Positions 40,381 through 44,831 of a DNA stretch of 44,831 bases are shown here, piece by piece. The notes beneath the pieces are model-generated. The model did not search any database, was not told the origin of the DNA, and saw only the letters and a program-made list of their open reading frames with translations. Source of the DNA: Janibacter corallicola NBRC 107790 (GTDB lineage Bacteria > Actinomycetota > Actinomycetes > Actinomycetales > Dermatophilaceae); the NCBI RefSeq assembly GCF_001570965.1, contig NZ_BCSR01000024.1, positions 1-44,831 of the forward strand, in the 5' to 3' direction. The stretch's first letter is position 1. The number at the start of each line of letters is the position of its first letter. The translations under genes and the position numbers were made by a program.

Positions 40381-42744
40381 ATGACGAGCACCATCGACTC
40401 CGGCAGGGTCTCCCCGACGGGCTGCCCGGTCTCCGGGGCGGCCGCCGACTTCGACCCCTTCAGCGACGGGTACCAGCAGGACCCACCCGCCTATGTCGAG
40501 TGGTCCCGGGAGTCCGAGCCCGTCTTCTACAGCCCCCGGCTCGACTACTGGGTGGTCACCCGCTACGAGGACATCAAGGCGATCTTCCGGGACAACGAGA
40601 CCTTCTCCCCCGCCGTCGCCCTGGAGAAGATCACCCCCACCAGTGCCGAGGCCGAGCAGGTCCTCGCCTCCTACGACTACGGCATGAACCGCACCCTCGT
40701 GAACGAGGACGAGCCGACGCACATGACCCGTCGCCGGGCGCTCATGGAGCCCTTCTCCAGCGAGCACCTGGCTCCCCACGAGCCGATGGTCCGCCGCCTC
40801 GTGCGCGACTACGTGGACGCCTTCGTCGACGACGGCCACGCGGACCTCGTGGACCAGATGTTCTGGGAGATCCCGCTGACCTTCGCCCTGGAGTTCCTCG
40901 GCGTCCCGGACGAGGACAAGCCGATGCTGCGGCGCTACTCGGTGGCCCACACCGTCAACACGTGGGGGCGGCCGGCACCCGAGGAGCAGGTCTCCGTCGC
41001 CCACGCGGTCGGCAACTTCTGGCAGTACGCCGGCGGCGTCCTGGAGCGGATGCGCCAGGACCCCGAGGCCCCCGGGTGGATGCAGTACGGCATCCGCAAG
41101 CAGCGCGAGCTCCCGGAGGTCGTCACCGACTCCTACCTGCACTCGATGATGATGGCGGGCATCGTCGCGGCCCACGAGACCACCGCCAACGGCATCGCCA
41201 ACGCCGTGAAGCTGCTGCTGCAGCACCGGGAGGTCTGGGAGGCGATCTGCGCCGACCCGAGCCTCATCCCCAACGCGGTCGAGGAGTGCCTGCGCCACAA
41301 CGGGTCCCAGGCAGCCTGGCGCCGCGTGACGACGAAGGACACCGAGGTCGGCGGTGTGGCCATCCCCAAGGACGCCCGCATCCTCATGGTCTCCTCCTCC
41401 GGCAACCACGACCGGCGACGCTTCGAGGACCCCGAGCTGGTCGACGTCCGTCGCGACGACGCCGTGGAGCACCTGACCTTCGGCTACGGCGCGCACCAGT
41501 GCCTCGGGAAGAACATGGCGCGCATGGAGATCCAGATCATGCTCGAGGAGCTGACCGCCCGGCTGCCCCACATGCGGCTGGCCGAGCAGGACTTCGACTA
41601 CGTGCCCAACACCTCCTTCCGCGGCCCCAAGCACCTGCTCGTCGAGTGGGACCCCACCGCGAACCCGGAGCGGCAGGACGCCTCGGTGCTGACGCCGCGA
41701 CTCGAGGTCAACGTCGGTGAGCCCACCGAGACCCACACGAGTCGCCCCATGCGCGTGGTCGCGGTCGAGGACGCCGCCGAAGGCGTCCGGCACATCACCC
41801 TGGCCAGCGACGACGGCAATCCCTTGCCGGCCTTCACCCCCGGCGCGCACATCGACCTCGAGTGCGGCGACACCGGCATCACGCGCCAGTACTCCCTCTG
41901 CGGTCCCGTGCCGGCTCCGGTACAGCCGGCAGGGTGCCCGGTACCCCACACCCCCCGACCGGAGACCTACGAGATCGCCGTGCTGGCGGAGCCGGAGTCC
42001 CGCGGCGGCTCGACGTGGGTGCACTCCGACCTGCACGAAGGGGGCGTGGTCACCGTCCGCGGTCCCCGCAACCACTTCCGCCTGCCGGACTCCCCGGAGC
42101 GGCTGGTCCTCGTCGCCGGCGGGATCGGCATCACCCCCATCCGGGCCATGGCCACCTGGGCCGCCCGCGAGGATGTCCCCTACGAGCTGCACTACCTCGG
42201 CAGGCAGCCTTCGACGATGGCCTTCCTCGAGGAGCTGCGCGCCGAGCACGGTGAGCGCCTCCACGTGCACTGCAGCCGGGAGGGCAACCGCGCCGACCTG
42301 ACCGCCCTCATGGCCGAGAACGACGCCGACGCCCGCGCCGGCCGGGTGCACGCGTACGCCTGCGGACCGCAACGGATGATCGACGAGCTCGCCAAGCAGG
42401 GCGAGGACTGGCCGGAGGGCGCCCTGTTCTTCGAGCACTTCGCCTCCCAGCTGGGCGCGCTCGACCCGGAGCAGGAGCACGAGTTCACGGTGCTGCTCTC
42501 CGACTCCGACCGGGAGCTGACGGTGCCGCGCGATCGCACGGTGCTGGACTCCCTTCGCGAGGCCGGTCTCACGATCCCCTCCAACTGCCAGGAGGGGCTG
42601 TGCGGCACCTGCGAGGTCCCTGTCCTGGATGGCGACGTCGACCACCGCGACGTCGTGCTCACCGGGGCGGAGCGCCGGGAGGGCACCCGCATGATGACCT
42701 GCTGCTCCCGGGCAGCCGGAGAGCGGCTCGTCCTCGGACTGTAG
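40381..42744 (+). CDS. Self-sufficient cytochrome P450 (P450–FMN reductase–[2Fe-2S]), CYP116B-like
   Basis: 787-aa single-chain monooxygenase with the P450RhF/CYP116B architecture. The P450 domain (about 20-435) has the I-helix AGIVAAHETTANG and haem ligand Cys374 in FGYGAHQCLGKN. A phthalate-dioxygenase-reductase-type domain (about 450-680) has RQYSL for FMN and VAGGIGITPI for NADH/NADPH. A C-terminal plant-type ferredoxin has Cys736, Cys741, Cys744 and Cys774 (Cx4Cx2Cx29C). Electrons pass from NAD(P)H through FMN and the cluster to haem without partner proteins. Relatives hydroxylate, O-dealkylate or sulfoxidise small substrates. An extra Pro-rich segment (about 509-529) interrupts the reductase after RQYSLCG. 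ATG 40381 is chosen from AGGGAG and the usual N-terminus. Confidence 0.95.
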   Translation: MTSTIDSGRVSPTGCPVSGAAADFDPFSDGYQQDPPAYVEWSRESEPVFYSPRLDYWVVTRYEDIKAIFRDNETFSPAVALEKITPTSAEAEQVLASYDYGMNRTLVNEDEPTHMTRRRALMEPFSSEHLAPHEPMVRRLVRDYVDAFVDDGHADLVDQMFWEIPLTFALEFLGVPDEDKPMLRRYSVAHTVNTWGRPAPEEQVSVAHAVGNFWQYAGGVLERMRQDPEAPGWMQYGIRKQRELPEVVTDSYLHSMMMAGIVAAHETTANGIANAVKLLLQHREVWEAICADPSLIPNAVEECLRHNGSQAAWRRVTTKDTEVGGVAIPKDARILMVSSSGNHDRRRFEDPELVDVRRDDAVEHLTFGYGAHQCLGKNMARMEIQIMLEELTARLPHMRLAEQDFDYVPNTSFRGPKHLLVEWDPTANPERQDASVLTPRLEVNVGEPTETHTSRPMRVVAVEDAAEGVRHITLASDDGNPLPAFTPGAHIDLECGDTGITRQYSLCGPVPAPVQPAGCPVPHTPRPETYEIAVLAEPESRGGSTWVHSDLHEGGVVTVRGPRNHFRLPDSPERLVLVAGGIGITPIRAMATWAAREDVPYELHYLGRQPSTMAFLEELRAEHGERLHVHCSREGNRADLTALMAENDADARAGRVHAYACGPQRMIDELAKQGEDWPEGALFFEHFASQLGALDPEQEHEFTVLLSDSDRELTVPRDRTVLDSLREAGLTIPSNCQEGLCGTCEVPVLDGDVDHRDVVLTGAERREGTRMMTCCSRAAGERLVLGL

Positions 42745-42760
42745 CGTCCAGCGCCCACGG

Positions 42761-42779
42761 GTGCCGTGTCGCCCGGCAC
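42761..42779 (+). terminator. Hairpin after the P450 gene
   Basis: GTGCCG/CGGCAC 6-bp stem with a 7-nt loop, 17 bp beyond the P450 stop. It suggests the P450 and the downstream operon are separate transcripts, at least in part. Confidence 0.45.
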
Positions 42780-42843
42780 AGCACGCGCAACGGCACGGAC
42801 GGACACGACCTACCTGGGGTGCCCCGGCTGGCAGGATGAGGAC

Positions 42844-43578
42844 ATGACGGACCCCACGCCCGATCGCGAAGTCAGGATCACCGTCGAGGACGCCGATCTG
42901 CCGGCCCAGCTGTTCCTCCCACCCGGCGGCAGCGGACCCGGCGTCCTCCTGCTGCAGGAGATCTTCGGGGTGACCGGCTACATCCGCTCCCGCGCAAGGG
43001 ATCTGGCCCACCTCGGGTACGTCGTCCTCGTGCCGCAGACCTACTGGCGCCAGGGCAGTCCCGTGATCGACGAAGGGGAGGGCGGTCTCGAGCAGGCGAT
43101 GGGCACCGCGAACTCCCTGGACTGGGAGCGCACCGTCGCCGACACCGTGGCCGCGGCCCGCGCGCTGCGCGGGCTGTCGGAGACGACCGGCCGCACGGGA
43201 GTCATGGGCTTCTGCTTCGGCGGCGGCCTCGCCTGGGCGACCACGGCGAGGCTCTCCGACGAGGGGGACCCGCCGGCCGCGCTCCTGGCCTACTACGGCT
43301 CGCAGATCCCCACTCTGATCGACCTCGCCGACCACATCGACTGCCCGCAGCTGCACCACTGGGGCTCGGCGGACCAGTTCATCCCCGCCGAGGGGGTCGA
43401 CGCCGTCGAGCGAGCGGTCACGTCGGCCACGGACAGCACCTTCTGCCGCCACGACGGCGCCGGGCACGCCTTCGACAACCCCTCCCCGACCTTCCACCAC
43501 CCGCAGTCCTCGGCCCGGGCGTGGGAGACGACGACGAAGTGGCTGGGTGAGCACCTGGGAGCAGCGGTCGCGCGATGA
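42844..43578 (+). CDS. Dienelactone hydrolase family protein
   Basis: 244-aa alpha/beta hydrolase of the dienelactone hydrolase type. All residues of the DLH site are in place: nucleophile Cys124 in GFCFGGG, Glu39 in LLQEIFGV, Asp177 in GSADQF and His208 in GAGHAF. Classical members open dienelactones in chlorocatechol breakdown; others hydrolyse diverse esters or lactones. ATG 42844 lies 6 nt after CAGGAT (42832-42837), a weak leaderless-type signal; a longer frame from 42766 is possible. Its stop overlaps the garR start by four bases, so it belongs to one operon with garR and the glycerate kinase. Confidence 0.9.
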   Translation: MTDPTPDREVRITVEDADLPAQLFLPPGGSGPGVLLLQEIFGVTGYIRSRARDLAHLGYVVLVPQTYWRQGSPVIDEGEGGLEQAMGTANSLDWERTVADTVAAARALRGLSETTGRTGVMGFCFGGGLAWATTARLSDEGDPPAALLAYYGSQIPTLIDLADHIDCPQLHHWGSADQFIPAEGVDAVERAVTSATDSTFCRHDGAGHAFDNPSPTFHHPQSSARAWETTTKWLGEHLGAAVAR

Positions 43579-44474
43579 CCGCGATCACCTTCATCGGCCT
43601 GGGCGTCATGGGCTCCCCCATGGCGCTGAACTTGCACGCCGCCGGGTACGAGGTCCGGGCACACACCCGCACGGCCACCAAGGCCGAACCACTCCGGGCG
43701 GCCGGGGGCACCATCTGCGGATCGGTGGCGGCGGCCGTCGCGGGCACGTCGATCGTCTGCCTGTGCCTGCCGGACACCCCTGACGTCGAGGAGGTCCTCC
43801 GCGGCGAGGACGGGGTGCTCGGGTCCGCGGAGCCGGGCACGCTCGTCATCGACTTCTCCACGATCCGTCCTGATGCCACGCGCGAACTCGCGCAGGAGGC
43901 ACGCGAGCGGGGGCTGCGGTTGATCGATGCACCCGTCTCCGGCGGCCAGGCCGGTGCCGAGGCGGGCACGTTGTCGGTGATGGTCGGCGGCGAGAGCTCG
44001 GACGTGGCCGCCGCCCGCAAGGTCCTCGAGGCCGTCGGCCGGACCGTGGTGCACGTGGGCCCGTCCGGCGCCGGCCAGGCCGTCAAGGCCGCGAACCAGC
44101 TCGTCGTCGCGGGCAACATCCAGGTTCTCGCCGAGGCCGTCGTGATGCTCTGTCAGCAGGGGCTCGACCTCGGCCCGGCGCTCGACGCCCTCGCCGGAGG
44201 GCTCGCCGGGTCGGCGGTGCTCACCCAGAAACGGGCCAACCTCGTCGAGCACCGTTTCGAACCCGGCTTCCGGATCGACCTGCACGACAAGGACCTTCGC
44301 ATCGTCACCGACACCCTCCACGAGTCCGGCACCACCGCCCCGGTCGCCTCGCTGCTCGCCACGCTCGTGTCCCAGGCGGTCGCCGACGGGGACGGCGACC
44401 TCGACCACTCCGCCCTGCTGCGCGGCGTCGAGCGGCTGAACTCCCTGGACAAGAGCCCGGATGCCGACCGATGA
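43575..44474 (+). CDS. garR: Tartronate semialdehyde reductase (2-hydroxy-3-oxopropionate reductase)
   Basis: 299-aa beta-hydroxyacid dehydrogenase. The Rossmann motif is FIGLGVMGSPMALNL (residues 6-20). DAPVSGGQAGAEAGTLSVMVGG is the substrate-binding block of the GarR/GlxR/3-hydroxyisobutyrate dehydrogenase group, and GAGQAVKAANQL carries the catalytic Lys. The close link to a glycerate kinase argues for tartronate semialdehyde to glycerate rather than valine breakdown. ATG 43575 overlaps the hydrolase stop (ATGA); its own end overlaps the kinase start by 14 bases. Confidence 0.92.
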   Translation: MTAITFIGLGVMGSPMALNLHAAGYEVRAHTRTATKAEPLRAAGGTICGSVAAAVAGTSIVCLCLPDTPDVEEVLRGEDGVLGSAEPGTLVIDFSTIRPDATRELAQEARERGLRLIDAPVSGGQAGAEAGTLSVMVGGESSDVAAARKVLEAVGRTVVHVGPSGAGQAVKAANQLVVAGNIQVLAEAVVMLCQQGLDLGPALDALAGGLAGSAVLTQKRANLVEHRFEPGFRIDLHDKDLRIVTDTLHESGTTAPVASLLATLVSQAVADGDGDLDHSALLRGVERLNSLDKSPDADR

Positions 44475-44831
44475 CGAAGGGGGCCTTCCCCGCCCCACCG
44501 TCCTGCTCGCCCCCGACAAGTTCCGCGGATCCCTGACGGGACCCGAGGTGGTGGCGGCCGCGAGGGCCGGCGCCGAGACCATCGGCTGGGAGGTCATCGG
44601 CCAGCCGATGGCCGACGGCGGCGAGGGGATGCTCGACGCCTTCGGCGGTGCCAACCGCACGAGCGAGGTCACCGGGCCGGCCGGCAACCCGGTCCGGGCG
44701 CAGTGGCGCCTCGCCGACGGTGTCGCGGTCATCGAGAGCGCCCGCGCCTCGGGCCTGGAGCTGGCGGGGGGCGGCGAGGCGAATGACCCGATGGCGGCGA
44801 CGAGCCGGGGCACCGGCGAGCTCGTCGCCGA
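44461..44831 (+). CDS. glxK: Glycerate kinase, second copy (partial, runs off the window)
   Basis: First 123 codons of a glycerate kinase: MPTDDEGGLPRPTVLLAPDKF, then RGSLTGPEVV, QPMADGGEGMLDAFGG and VIESARASGLEL, all matching the N-terminal domain of the family and of the kinase at 611-1774. Frame and start: ATG 44461 is in frame and 14 bases inside garR; an ATG at 44471 is in another frame and gives no homology. It converts glycerate from GarR to phosphoglycerate, closing the route into glycolysis. The C-terminal two thirds lie outside the window. Confidence 0.9.
   Translation, partial: MPTDDEGGLPRPTVLLAPDKFRGSLTGPEVVAAARAGAETIGWEVIGQPMADGGEGMLDAFGGANRTSEVTGPAGNPVRAQWRLADGVAVIESARASGLELAGGGEANDPMAATSRGTGELVA

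Noticed and set aside
40321-43554. 1077-aa minus-strand open frame opposite the P450 and hydrolase genes
   Set aside because: Low-complexity Gly/Val/Asp/Arg composition; it is the antisense reading of genes with intact catalytic motifs in GC-rich DNA.

Overview
The window is a dense, very GC-rich stretch of chromosome from an actinobacterium. The most likely group is Micrococcales, near Intrasporangiaceae such as Janibacter. Four things suggest this: extreme G/C at third codon positions, actinobacterial families (DUF3043, DUF4191, DUF222-HNH, TIGR03083), the gene order lpd–E2–lipB–lipA–DUF4191–RDD–glnA, and many genes with a TAnnnT -10 box only 6-8 nt before the start codon, which implies leaderless mRNAs. 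The lineage is an inference; no rRNA or other marker is present.

Layout. 0.1-9.3 kb: erpA (Fe-S assembly), a glycerate kinase, nadA (an Fe-S enzyme of NAD synthesis), a TIGR03083 thiol-enzyme-like protein, a glutathionyl/mycothiolyl-hydroquinone reductase with an operator-like promoter, a PPOX flavoprotein, a macro-domain deacetylase, a 420-bp stretch with no intact gene, an M20 dipeptidase, a DUF3043 membrane protein and a secreted L,D-transpeptidase-like protein. 9.3-27.7 kb: a conserved housekeeping block for lipoate-dependent metabolism: gcvT with a coupled small gene, pepA, lpd, a two-lipoyl-domain 2-oxoacid dehydrogenase E2, an SDR39U1 epimerase, a membrane Ser/Thr kinase, lipB, lipA, DUF4191, an M18 aminopeptidase, RDD and glnA. 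Two carbohydrate-acetyltransferase-type genes sit between lipB and lipA. 27.8-33.2 kb: transport and resistance genes, namely a DHA2-type MFS pump, a hypothetical membrane protein and an SGNH hydrolase on the minus strand, divergent from a tight TetR–SMR–SMR–MFS operon. 33.3-39.5 kb: a coupled pair of SPFH membrane proteins, a SnoaL-like protein, a short family III CoA-transferase and a DUF222-HNH nuclease.

39.6-44.8 kb: a catabolic-looking cluster. It holds an IclR regulator, a single-polypeptide P450–FMN reductase–ferredoxin (CYP116B/P450RhF architecture), a dienelactone hydrolase, tartronate semialdehyde reductase and a second glycerate kinase cut by the window edge. The P450 has a clear TTGACC-N17-TAGATT promoter and a 17-bp palindrome at the transcription start. 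A P450 beside tartronate-semialdehyde/glycerate enzymes could fit oxidative O-dealkylation of a substrate that releases glyoxylate; this is a hypothesis only.

Two window-wide patterns stand out. The nonamer CGAAGGGGG/CCCCCTTCG occurs at least 31 times, about twenty-fold more than base composition predicts. Sixteen genes show the leaderless promoter geometry. No rRNA, tRNA, CRISPR array, insertion sequence or prophage was recognised.
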